Assembly (NCBI GenBank): GCA_015680685.1 | Contig: MNCI01000967.1 | Coordinates: 535,180-594,396, forward strand | Source: Gnetum montanum | Lineage: Eukaryota; Streptophyta; Gnetopsida; Gnetales; Gnetaceae | DNA length: 59,217 nucleotides | Direction of reading: 5' to 3' | Part shown: piece by piece, positions 37,201-49,200 of the stretch | Layout of the letters: the number at the start of each line of letters is the position of its first letter | Position numbering within the stretch: the first letter of the stretch is position 1 | Program-made: the position numbers and the translations under genes | Notes under the pieces: model-generated | Database searches by the model: none | What the model saw: only the letters and a program-made list of their open reading frames with translations | What the model was told of the DNA's origin: nothing

Positions 37201-40200
37201 CATGCAATGTTTTCAGTAAATTACTTACTCTTTCCTCATCATCTACACTTTCACCTCCACATTCTAGTTCAAGTATAATTGACTTCATATCTTTGATGAT
37301 GTCTATTAATTTTTGTTTTGTTCCCATTTTCATTGTATGTAACTTAAGATGATCCTTTGTAGCCCTATCCAAGCTTCCCAGCATTTGGTACAAATACTCA
37401 TAAATTCTTGCAATTGTCTCAATTACATAAACCAAGTGAGATACTTCTTCAGATATACTTGTAAATAGAATACTTAAAGTTATATCATTCTATTCTCTTT
37501 TCCAATCATCATCCAATCTAAAATTTGGATTGGACACTACATGTCATAGCCTACTTGCTCATAGGATTATCCTCATTCTCTATGCCGATGAATTATAGTT
37601 CTTCATTGTCAATTTGTGTATCAGTCACAACAATCTTATTCAGCATAGTTCTCAAAAAATTCTTGTTATCCTCTTTTAATGACATTCTATACATGGAATC
37701 TGTTAAACTATCTATATTCTCATCTTTCATTTTCTTCGTGGAATCCTTATATTGAACTTGCCTTTTACCTTCTCCTGGCTCCAATACCATGTTAAATTTC
37801 ACTATTCTTAAGAAGGTAAAAACAATGAATGTTCTATGATATTTGATAATTCAAAATACTTGATTTATTGTAACTGCAAATGTCATCTTGCAGTTCTTTA
37901 AATAATGTATATGGACATAATTCTTCGAACCTTTTGGTCATAACAGGTTGCTCCTTTACCTATTGCATTGCTTCTCTTTCTTCTACACAAACTTAACTTG
38001 ACATTGACTAGACTTTTTAACTTGACAAAAAGTCACGACTCAGACAAAATGACACGATTTAACAGTTTCCTGTTTTACAAATTCGTAAAATAAACCAATA
38101 CTATTTACAAAACAGTTTCTCATTCACGAGATGACTTAAATGACTTACAAATTCACTCACGCTTGTCACAGAGTAAAACTTAACTTAATGTGACTAAAAC
38201 TAACTTAATTTGGACAATGTATGAATTACATTTCAACAAACTTGCATTGAAATACATTTGTCACTCTACAGATTTTATTTGTTTTTGTGCTTAAATGATT
38301 ACATGAAAATTATCAACTTTGTTTGCTCATAAATCAGATTTTAGTTCTATTTGCTCATAAATCAGATTTTAATTCTTAAATTATGATGATTTATAGCTTA
38401 AGGCATTGCTATTTTCAAGGCTGCTTTCCTATTTTCTCTTTTTGCTAAGAAATCATATTTTAATACCTTGATGATAATAATGTATACACTAGACTGTGTC
38501 TTTATTTTCATGGTTGCTATCTGGTTGCTGCGTTCCATTTCATCACTAGCAATAGCTTTAATTCTGTACTTTGTTCAATATAGATATACGTAGGCATATA
38601 AGAATTTAATAAACTGTTAATATTATCAAGTTTTCTGCACCTATAGGGTCTGTGGTAGGGTCTGTATACAGCCAAGAAAGAGCCATGAAAGTAAAGTTTG
38701 TTTTAGAAAGAATAGCTGGTATTTAATTCCCTATGTTTTTGCCTTCACATTTACAGAAATTTCGGAGGTTGGAACTGCTTTAGGATAGAAGAAAACATTG
38801 TTCAATCCCCACTACTTATTATGAACTGTGTTGATATTCATAATTTCAGATCTACTTTAAGTCCTCCTTTTCCTTAAACTCAGATGTTGCTTGCCCAAAA
38901 CAAACAAACAAAAAAAAACCCCTTAAAATGAAGGAAACATTAGTTAATTTTCATCTCTCCATGAGCTTATGCTAACATTCAGCTATGATCAAGCGTGTGA
39001 GACAGTAACAACCCCTTTCTTTGACACAAATGAAAAACAAATCCATGTGTTGCAACTCTCCTACATGTAGACTCTACTCACAAGCTATAGCAATCATCCA
39101 CTTCCCTTTCCTTTTAGCTTCGGACTCCCAATAATTACTCAGATACATAGTAAGAGTTGATGGCCAGGATGACTCTCCATTGCTTAATGTGTTTGTTAAT
39201 TTTAATCGCATTAAAAAACAAACTTGGACATGAACAGTTAATTTGTGTCTACTGTAAGTTGTGGATAGCTGCTTTTGGATGTTTGGAAATCTCTTTGGAG
39301 TAAATTTTTTAATGCTTAATAAATGATTTGTAAACTTTGTTATAGTTAAAGTGTACTTTTATGCAAAGAATTTACTATTCATTTATTCTTGTTTTAATAT
39401 GCTAACCCTATTTATTTATCACCAATTATATCCCTTTATTTGGGCAAAGAAAATAAAATGTGTATGATCATATATGTTTATTTGCTTGCTATAAAATAAA
39501 CCCACATGAATTATGATTAGAAATCATTTGGGGCTAGAATAAGCCTTATGTAAAGCATGTAGGATCAAAGGATCATCACTCGGAGCCACAATGCTCATCC
39601 CACCAAGCACGGTTCCTGGAGGGTCCATAGATAAGCAAAAGCCTAACCTCTTTGAGTGGCTGCACCTAGGCTCAAACCTAGTTCTTTACTTGAGAAACAA
39701 GCAACTTGCCATCCCTCTGAATGATGGTCCCCTTATGTAAAGCATGTAGCATTTTTAGAAAACACTTGATATTTTTCCCTAATAATATATTTATCCCCAT
39801 ACCTTAAATGGATAGGTTGCATTGTTTATTTTGTATACCCCCTACCCTAGAAATAGATATAAGCAATAATATCCAACCCTGTCTGTACACATGCCTATGT
39901 AGGCTTAACATCTTGAGCCATTGGATCAAGGGGTTGAGTTGCACAATACCTAAAGATTTTCAATGATGAAAACATCACTTAGATATATTGACCTCACATA
40001 CCATCCCCAATCAGCTATCTTGAGGGTATACCAAGGTGTAGTCCAAAAATGATGGTTGAGTTAAGCCTTGTTTTTGTAGTATAAAACCTAAAAATAATCT
40101 ACTCACATGATAATTACATTCTTTGAATTGGATAGCCCTTAATGTAGGCATGCAACCCCACATTACATAGGCAAAGTTGTTAAAGCCTATGTATTTTGAT

Positions 40201-43200
40201 CCCTAGCCATTGTTTGAAGCCTCTATAATTAAACAATCTTGTTTGATAAAAACATAGTGTAAGATTAAGTTAACATCCAACCACATCCATGAGTGTTGCT
40301 TGTAAAATAAAACTTGAAAAAGTGAGTCACACAACTCTTTATTATCTTTGAGCTTATGAAGTGATTGGAGATTATAGTCATCATCTTTAACTATACATCT
40401 CCTTGAGATATCATTGTACTAAAGAAGACAGGCAATAATTATGAAAAGGTCTCATCTCATCAGCTACCTGTTAAGGTCAATAAAGATAGGAGGTAACATA
40501 GGCCCTGTAATCAACACACCATTATGTTAAGTCATATTATTATCCATTGTTGGTGCGAGTCTAGCCCCATGTTCTGAGAAGTTGGAGAAAAAAATTTGTA
40601 GTGAAATTTTAGAGGTTAGTTATCAAGGATCGTACAACCTTCAACTCCAGTCACTCAAAGAATAGACCATGTTATGAATGTGAAGCTAAATCTTGTAACT
40701 TTATTGTTTAATTGCCAAATATGACCCTTTTGTAAGGGATAATATATTTTTAGTTAATAGGTTCTTTCTAGATGGTTGTGTGGTCCATTTTTAATCTAGA
40801 AGTAATTCTCTGAAATGCTGTGTTGTTGAGATCCTTGTAGAAGGATAACTTCCAAATGTTTCTAGATTAGAGTCTATAATATGGCTTTGCCTATTTAAGA
40901 GTTGGATCCCTAGTCATTGTGTAAACACCTCATTTGGATCAATCAAGCAATAAAACTTGGGCTACTCCTATGAAGGTTTCCATCTATTCTTTTGAGGGCT
41001 TTACCTCATAAAGCTTGTGTTTCTTATTTGCCCTTGTGTATCAACTATCGTTATGGTTCCAGTTCCAATTTTGTATTTCTTTCATTATATTCAATATCTA
41101 ATTGTGATGTTATCTGTGTGGTTTCTCTCACATGTTGTCAATTTTGTCCATGTGCTCTATTGTATCATTTTCCACCAATACAATGATATCAAAGTAAGGT
41201 TAAGGGCTTACTAGTTTTCTCTGTGACAGGTTCTTTTGTGCAAGTTGGAGAAAGATTCAATAGCGTATAAGTGCAATTTGTAAAGAATAAAATTTCTAAA
41301 AGTTCTGATATGAGAGCTTTCATAATTTTAGGTTGTGACAATGTTGGCCACGATAAAAAAACAAGCAATGAAGTAAATTTTGAAGTGTTCCTTTGAATTT
41401 GCCTAGATTTTTTGGTTTTTTCTTTTGGAGTTTGTTGCTTGAGTGGGAGTCATAGATCCAAACATGGTTCCTCCTTCAAAACTTGATGGAAGTTTCCATA
41501 GCCTTTAGAAGATGAAAGTTATAGATTTGTTGTACAAAAAGAAATGAGATATTCTTTTGACTAAAAAACCTTCTCTTGTGATTGATGTAGATTTTCTAAA
41601 AATGGACTGAAAGGCACTAGGCTTAATTTATCTACGCATTACAAATTCAATTTTGGTAGAATCACAGGAGGAAAAATCATCATCAAATTTGCTTAAAAAA
41701 TTGAATTCAAGGTTTAAACTTACTACATCCTATATTTGCAGTTTTCTGCATAGGAAACTACATCAGCTTGAAATACAAGAAGATAAAAATGCCCTCTGAA
41801 TTTCTGGAAAAATTTAGTGTTGTAGTAATAGATCTAAATGCCATGGGTCACAAGGTTTCAAGTGATGAACACTTGTTGATCTTGTTGGGAGCATTGCCAC
41901 AAAGCCAGGGTCATGAGGTGATAGCAATCAATATCAATACCTTCATAACAATGGACTATGAAAAAGTCATCAATATTCTTAGAATGGAGGAAGTACATCA
42001 TTCTGAGAGTGAAGAAACTTTATCAAGAAGTCAAGTGCTAGTTATAGAGAGCAATTAGCAAAAGAACATAACAACTTGTTGGAAATGTGATAAACCTTGA
42101 CATGTAAAGCAAGATTACCAGTTTGCTTTTATAGAAGTTGTACCTAAAGCAAAAGAAGGAATATTATGTTCTTTACACATATAAATATGGATGTTGTATA
42201 GTTTGCAATCTCTTTTTGTGTGTATTTAGGTTTATGTTTACTACATGAAGTTAGGCAAATCAGTTAGTGGTACAAAGGGACTCATTAAAACCGACTGTTT
42301 TGGGTCTCCCTTATACTAGCATAAGATTGTATGTTGGTTGTTTATTCCCACAAGTTGACACAAGATCTTAGTTTTGTAGGGTCTCTAGGAAGCCCTAGTG
42401 TTATGGTGGAGAGCTTTCAGGTTTTGTAATAACTACAGTTGTGTTCTCTGTATCATATTCCTACCTTTGGTCAATCAAAGCATGAAAGTTGTCTTGTTGA
42501 TGACAATTTTCATGGCAGGTATGTCATTTAGACAAGATGTCATGTGAATGGAGGTAGTAACATCTTCATAGAGCAAATTAGTTGCTCAATAAAGAAGAAA
42601 CATTTATCTTCAAGTAGGAAAATGTTATGAATGCAAGGCTAAATCTTGTAGCTTTATTGTTTAATTAACAAATATGGCCTTTTGTAACAAATGAGCTATT
42701 GTTAGTTAATGGCTTCTTTCTAGATAATTTTGGGGAAGGGAGGCTCTGAAATATTCTACATTGTTGAAATCCTTCTATAAGGATAACTTCCAAATGTTTC
42801 AAGATTAAAGTTTGTAACATTGCTTTGCCTATTTACAAGTTGGATCTGAATTGTTCTATGCTGTTGAGGTCCTTCTATAAGGATAACTTCTAAATGTTTC
42901 TACATTAGAGTCTGCAACATGGCTTGGCCTATTTACAGGCTGAATCCTGGTCATTGTGTGAACACCTCATCTGGATCAATTGAGCAATAAGAGTTGGGCT
43001 TCTCCTGTCAAAGATTCCATCTATTCTTAAGGGTTTTACCTTGTGAATCTTGTGTTTCTTATTCGCCATTTATATCAACTGCTATTCTGGTTCCAGTTTC
43101 AATTTTCTATTTTGTTTATTATCTTCAAGATTTGTCTGTGGTAGTATTTCTGTATTTTCTTTTGTAGGCTGCCAGTTTTGTCCATGTACTTACTGTCCTG

Positions 43201-46200
43201 TTTTGGCTAACAGACCAATCCCCCAGAGGTTTTCCAAGGACTCTGACATCTTGAGCAAATTTCACTTAGAAATACCACCATAATACCACTAAAATCAACA
43301 TATGTTATTACTTAAAAGGATGAAAAAAAGCTGTATTTGCCTTGTTTAAAATTCAAAGTAACATGTCTAACTGCTAAACAATCATAAATGAGAAATAAAA
43401 CAAACACTTGGCTAAATGTTTCACTGGAACTATGGCATACATCAATGAATGCATATTTCCATTTTTGAAAATGTTGAATATAAATAGCCACTTTGGATTA
43501 TGTTTAGTAAACAACATACCTGGCCATATTCGCAAACAGTATCATAGCCAACAATCCCTAGATCCAGATCCCCTGTCAAAAGTTTCCGAACAACATCCTT
43601 TGGTCGCTGAAACCAAACCTCTACATTGGGAAGCTGCAGCAACATGTATAGAATAATTGAATTTTAGTACATCAATAACAGTGGGTTTTTTCTCTTACTA
43701 ATTGATGCCCTCCCTATATCTTTTTTTATTTTTTTGAATTTTACAAATAAAATTTAAATCACCAAAATCAAGTATTCTAGTACAAAACAATAGAACAAAT
43801 TAAGAGCATAATTTCCAACTCACCTTTAAAAATACAAGGAACTAACTCAAATGAAGAGAAATTTAGATCTACTTACTGTAGGAATGTCAGCAACATACTG
43901 TCTGGGATTCACCTGGTGCACATTAAGTTGACAATCCTGCAAATGCAAAGCATATGAAAATACTCGCTTACAATATCATTCAAGTTCATTCAAAACTGTG
44001 TGCAACAACTATATTTAGCCATTATAATATGGCAAAATTGCTAATATCAAACATGGATATAGTTATCAAACTTATAATTCCCTTGCTTTGAAAATGAAAA
44101 ACCAAAATTTACATTCTAAAACATAGTTATTAAGTTGCTATGGTACTCATATTAACATTTCAACTGCTCATTAATGCATGTGTCATTATTAAAATTATAG
44201 CCAACTATAACCCGTGTCAAATTGAAACTTTAAACATAGTTTATCTAGTTGATTCTATACTCATACAACCAGGTTGTTACCTCAAGAGTTTACTTTCTCT
44301 ATCACTTGAATACTATGAATCACTAAAGGAGCCCAAAGTGGCCCAACTCACATAAGACTAAGGATACATGAAGATCCCTATAAGCATTGTAATTGTGTCT
44401 GAAAGCCCACAATGCTAGAAGGTACTACAACAATATAGAAGTAGTAGTATTGCCAAAGGAAGGAGCAACACCACCAAAACACAAAAAAGTCTTACAAACT
44501 CAGTCTAGAACAATAACAAACCCAAAAATGATGTTAGATATTACAATCTACCATAAACAGAACCAGTACTAGTTATACTCTATCTGAGATAGTTTATGAT
44601 TAGTAATGATTTGAGAATTAGATCAACGTGACTTTGTTCATCTACAGAGAATTTGTAAACAATTGTAAGACTTACAATATTCGTAATAACAGAAACTATT
44701 ACACACTATGCTTACTCTTTTAGCAAAGTTTACAATAACTCCTTATGCACTTTAATTTAGATCCTGGTATATTAGAGTTGCCCAGAGAAGGTGTAAAATA
44801 AAACTCTAATATGGTATCAGAGGTATAAAGACTAGTAAAGGAGTTAAAAGCCCATAAGATCCTAACTTTGGGCAGAATTTAATACCCAGACCAGAAGAAA
44901 AGGCTCAAAGAACATAAGGCTTACAAATCACATGAGAGAAAGAAAAGGAGAAGTTGAATGAAGATAAGAAAGAGGATGATCAGTGAGCCGGTGGAACCTG
45001 CCAAGGTTCGAAGAAACTAACGAAGTCCTGTGTAAAAGCCTGTCGTCATCAGAAGTTCCCTTTTCAGAAATTCATTAGGCCACACAAGTTGGCAATATTT
45101 CATAAAGGACGTAATGACCATTGGTATCAATGAGCATGGTTTGATAAAAGAAAGAAGAAAATTATTAAAGTTAACAAAAGAAGACACTAGTTGATGAATC
45201 AAGAGGAAACAAATTATCAGCAAATATTAAGCAAGAAAATTAGAAGAAGATAGGCAATCAAAATAAAATTCCAAGCTTATGATTTGCAGCAGAGGATACA
45301 ATTCTGCATCATTTTCCTACTTGATGAGGTGCACATCAAGAAAGGAGTCACAATTGTCTAAAGCCACAAAGAAAAAGTACCAATTTAAGAACTAAATAAA
45401 GAAACCCTCGGAAGAATCTACCTGGAAAAATACAATACATACTAAAGAGAGAAAGTTTGTGCCACATGATTGAAAAAATGAACAAGTAGAGAGGAATAAA
45501 AGGGGTGATGCAATAATGAAGTGTCAAAATGAGAACGAATTTTGACCAAGAATCTTTCCTAAAATTTGGAACCAGGTTTCAAGTTAGTCTTGTCATGAAG
45601 GCCTAGAGATGTGTGTCAATCACAGTCCCATTTCTTGCTCACACTTTGCACAAATCCCAAAAAAATTATATATTTTAAGCAATTAGTCATACCATAAGAA
45701 TAAAACCGGGCAATATCAGAAGGTCAAATGTATGTTCTCGCTGGCTACCATTAGAAAAGAAGCGTCTCAGTGACAATCAATAAACATGTTTGAAAGCCAA
45801 GATGAAAGAAGGACAAAATTATCCCACGTGATGCAGGGAAAGGAACACTATTCATCATTAAAGAAATATATTGAAATTTCAAAATTGAAATATGATATGA
45901 GATCATCACTCAAAATTTCTCATAAAAATTGGATGTTGGAACTTAAATGCCCATCCCTAGAGTATCCAATGGCAGCATCCCTGTGCCACCAATATCCCAT
46001 TTCACACATCTTGGTGGCACAAATTTCAAAGCATTCCTGAAGAGTGAGGAATTCAATACAAAATAGTCCATTCTCAATATTTTTTAAAATCTTCATGCTA
46101 CTACTACAAGCAAAAAGGACATAACTTGTAACCAATCAAACATCTTGAAATAAGATTGAAACTAATTATGTTCCAAATTCACAAGTGAAGGGAAGAAAAG

Positions 46201-49200
46201 AATGAATTAAGATGAAGTTGTCAAATTAAATTAAGGAACATAACCACTGATAAATTTCTAAACATAAAGGAACAAGAAAGTTTAAGAAACTAATACTTGA
46301 ACAGAAGAGTTAGAATATATCTTCTAATCAAGATACAATCATTAGTTTTTTAACATAAGAAATAAGAAGTTAATAAAGGTTATGATGATCCATGAAGAGA
46401 TGCGATGATCCATGAGGTATAAGAAGCCTTGAACATGCCTTGTAATATCATATAATATCATTGGAACAACATGGAAGACAATCATCAGCCAAGATAATTG
46501 TAAGAAGATGACACATACACCAAGAAAGTGATGAAAGTTCCAAGTCATAAGTCCAAACTAAAGAAGAAGAAGATGACACTTATAATATGTATTCCATAAG
46601 AAAGACTCACACCTCTTCCAAATGGTACCTACGGAGAAGAAGCGATCAGCCCTACTTTGCAAGGGTTGATAAAGCCAAGTCAGTCACAAATATGCCCAAT
46701 ACCAAAAGAAAGATTGGAGAATTAAGGACTAATAACCAATGATTGAAAAAAGTAGGCACAATGAGTCCATACGTGAGTAAAGGATTCACAAAGCAAGTAC
46801 ATACAAAAGAGACATCTAAAGATAGTTGTCATAACTTAGCTAGGGATGGTTGAAGTAGCCCGCAATGGCCCAAACCACATAAAACTAAGGATAAATGAAG
46901 ATCCCTATGAGCATCGTAACTATGTCTAAGAACTCACAATGCCAGAAGGTACTACAACAATATAAAAGTTGTAGCATTGCTAAAGGAGGGAGCAATACCA
47001 CTGAAACACAAGAAGTTCTTACAAAATCTATCTAAAACAATAACAAACCCAAAGTTAATGTTGCTAGATATTATGATCTACCAAACCTAGAACCAATACT
47101 AGTTATATTCTAAGATAGTTTATGATTACAATTGACTTGAGAATTAGATCAACACAACTTCGTTTAGCTACACAAAATTCGTCAGCAATCGTAAGACTTA
47201 CAATATTCATAATCATTGAAACTATTACAAACTATGGTTACTCATTTAGTAAAGTTTACAATAACTCCTTATGCACTTTAATTTAGATCCTGGTATATTA
47301 GAGTTGCTCAAAGAAGCTGTAAAACGAAACTCTAAAAAGCCTACAAGTGATGATCCTTTTTAGGAAGACGAAGTTGATATCAAGATAACTTTCTTGATGT
47401 GCATGCAACCACATTTATTTATTGTGATGTGAGTTAATGGAATTGCATTGCTAGAAGACTTTCTAAAAGACTAGAAGCTACTTGCTGGTTTGCCCTACTT
47501 TGTATGCCTGTATGAATAACTTCCTTTCCTGTTAGTATTTTCTCATAATGGCTTTTGATGTGTGATTGTATTTGCCACAAATGTTAACTTCCATATGCAC
47601 TAGGTTATTTTATTTTTATAAGAAATACAAACCTTCACAAAATCATGACAATGAATAGTTACAGTAGGATCTTTCTGCTCTTTGCCAGCAACAAGAAAAT
47701 CTTAAAAGAATGACAAAGCATAGTGAAATATTATTCAGCAAAGGTTCTTTTGGCTCAACAAAGGAGTCCATGCCTTACAAAAATTCTTTAAACTTTTACA
47801 AAATCCTAAAGAAAGCTCATGGGTAAATAAAATCAGTTTTGAAAGAAAATTGCTTGGTAACCTTACTAATGTTTTAAATTAAATAAATTTCATAAACATT
47901 ATTATTATTTTTTCTTCTCTACAAGGATTGATAGCAGTGAATTGGGAGTTGGCTTCTCTGTTAACATTATGAAATCAGAAACAATTTCATAACTATGAAA
48001 TACAATTATCTGAAACATGTTTGTTATCCCTTAAGAAAAATTATGGCAAAGAACAAAAGAACGATTCACAACAAAGGAAAGACCCCATTGAATAACTTCA
48101 GAAGATCTACAAGGACTCAAGCAAAAGTCAAAGTTACAAACATTGAAGAGATTCCTTCACCACCTGTGGAAGGCACTAGTCTTCAAAAGCCCATTGCTAC
48201 AGAGATCCAAATTCCTTCCATCTCCAACCCTTCTCCTAAATCACCCCTTGTAATTCATACCACTAATGATGATGATAAGCCTTCGGCCACAAATTTGATA
48301 GCCAAATTTTACGAAGTGCTGTAATACTCCATTGTGTAATAAAGCTTGAGTTTCTTTTTTATTGTTATTTCTACTTGATGTATTGTAAAAAGACAGGGAG
48401 AAGAACATGTGATTGAACGATGTAATCCAAAGTCATAAATCTCAAAATTGACCACTACAACAGTTTATGTTGGTAAACTCATTGTTATCGACAAACAAAT
48501 CACAAATACGTTTTATCAAGTGAAGGGAACTGTTAACATTACAAACCCAGAAAAAGGTTAGTAACTATAGAATACAATCAATTAAAACATGTTTGTTATT
48601 AGTTAATGAAAGGCCATGACCCAAGGACAAAACAACATTCCACAGCAAACTAAAAGACCCATCTGAGGAGCTTTTGAAGATCTGAAAGAAGTCAAGCATA
48701 AGTCATGTTACAGACATTGAAGAGACTCCTCCATCACCTGCAGAAGGCACCGGTCTTCAAAAGCCCGTTGCTATGGAGATCCACTACTTCCTCCTCTAAC
48801 CCTTCCCTAAATCGACCCTTGTAATTTGTAACAATGATGATGATAAAGAACCTTTAGCCACAAATTTTATTGCCAAATTTTACTAAATATTGTAATACTC
48901 CATTGTGCAATACAGTCTAAATTCCTTTTAAAAAAAAACGCAAAAGGCATCAATAATTCTGGGATGAAAGGATTCGAACCTTATTTCTGCTTGGTGTATT
49001 GCAAAGTGAAAGGGAACAGAACATATTGATTGAACGATATCTAAAGTGATAAATCTCGTAACTGGCCACTATGAGGGTTTGTCTTCGTAAAATCATTGTG
49101 ATCAATAAACATTTCACAAACACAATTTATCAATGAAAGGGGGAGTGTTAACATTATGAACTCAGAAACAATTTCACAACTATGGAATACAACTGATTAA

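Larger units (their letters stand above)
32367..38238 (-). mobile_element. Copia LTR retrotransposon, about 5.9 kb, decayed, in HISN1 intron 3
   Basis: LTRs at 38238..37790 (5', 449 bp, TGTTGAAATG ... TTTAACA) and about 32820..32367 (3'). The primer binding site TGGTATTGGAGCC (37789..37777) resembles the initiator-tRNA-Met type used by Copia. Order in element sense: Gag (37435-37037), zinc knuckle [13 protein letters not shown] (about 36980-36940, last Cys lost), protease [10 protein letters not shown] (about 36725), RT (35136-34870 and on), RNase H (33299-33099). Many stops. Flanks TCAAG and AACTT do not match, so no target-site duplication is visible. An RTE LINE fragment and an RT duplication interrupt it at about 33700-34840. 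Confidence 0.85.

Noticed and set aside
32362-38243. Target-site duplication for the 5.9 kb Copia element
   Set aside because: Flanks TCAAG and AACTT do not match, so the duplication is not claimed.
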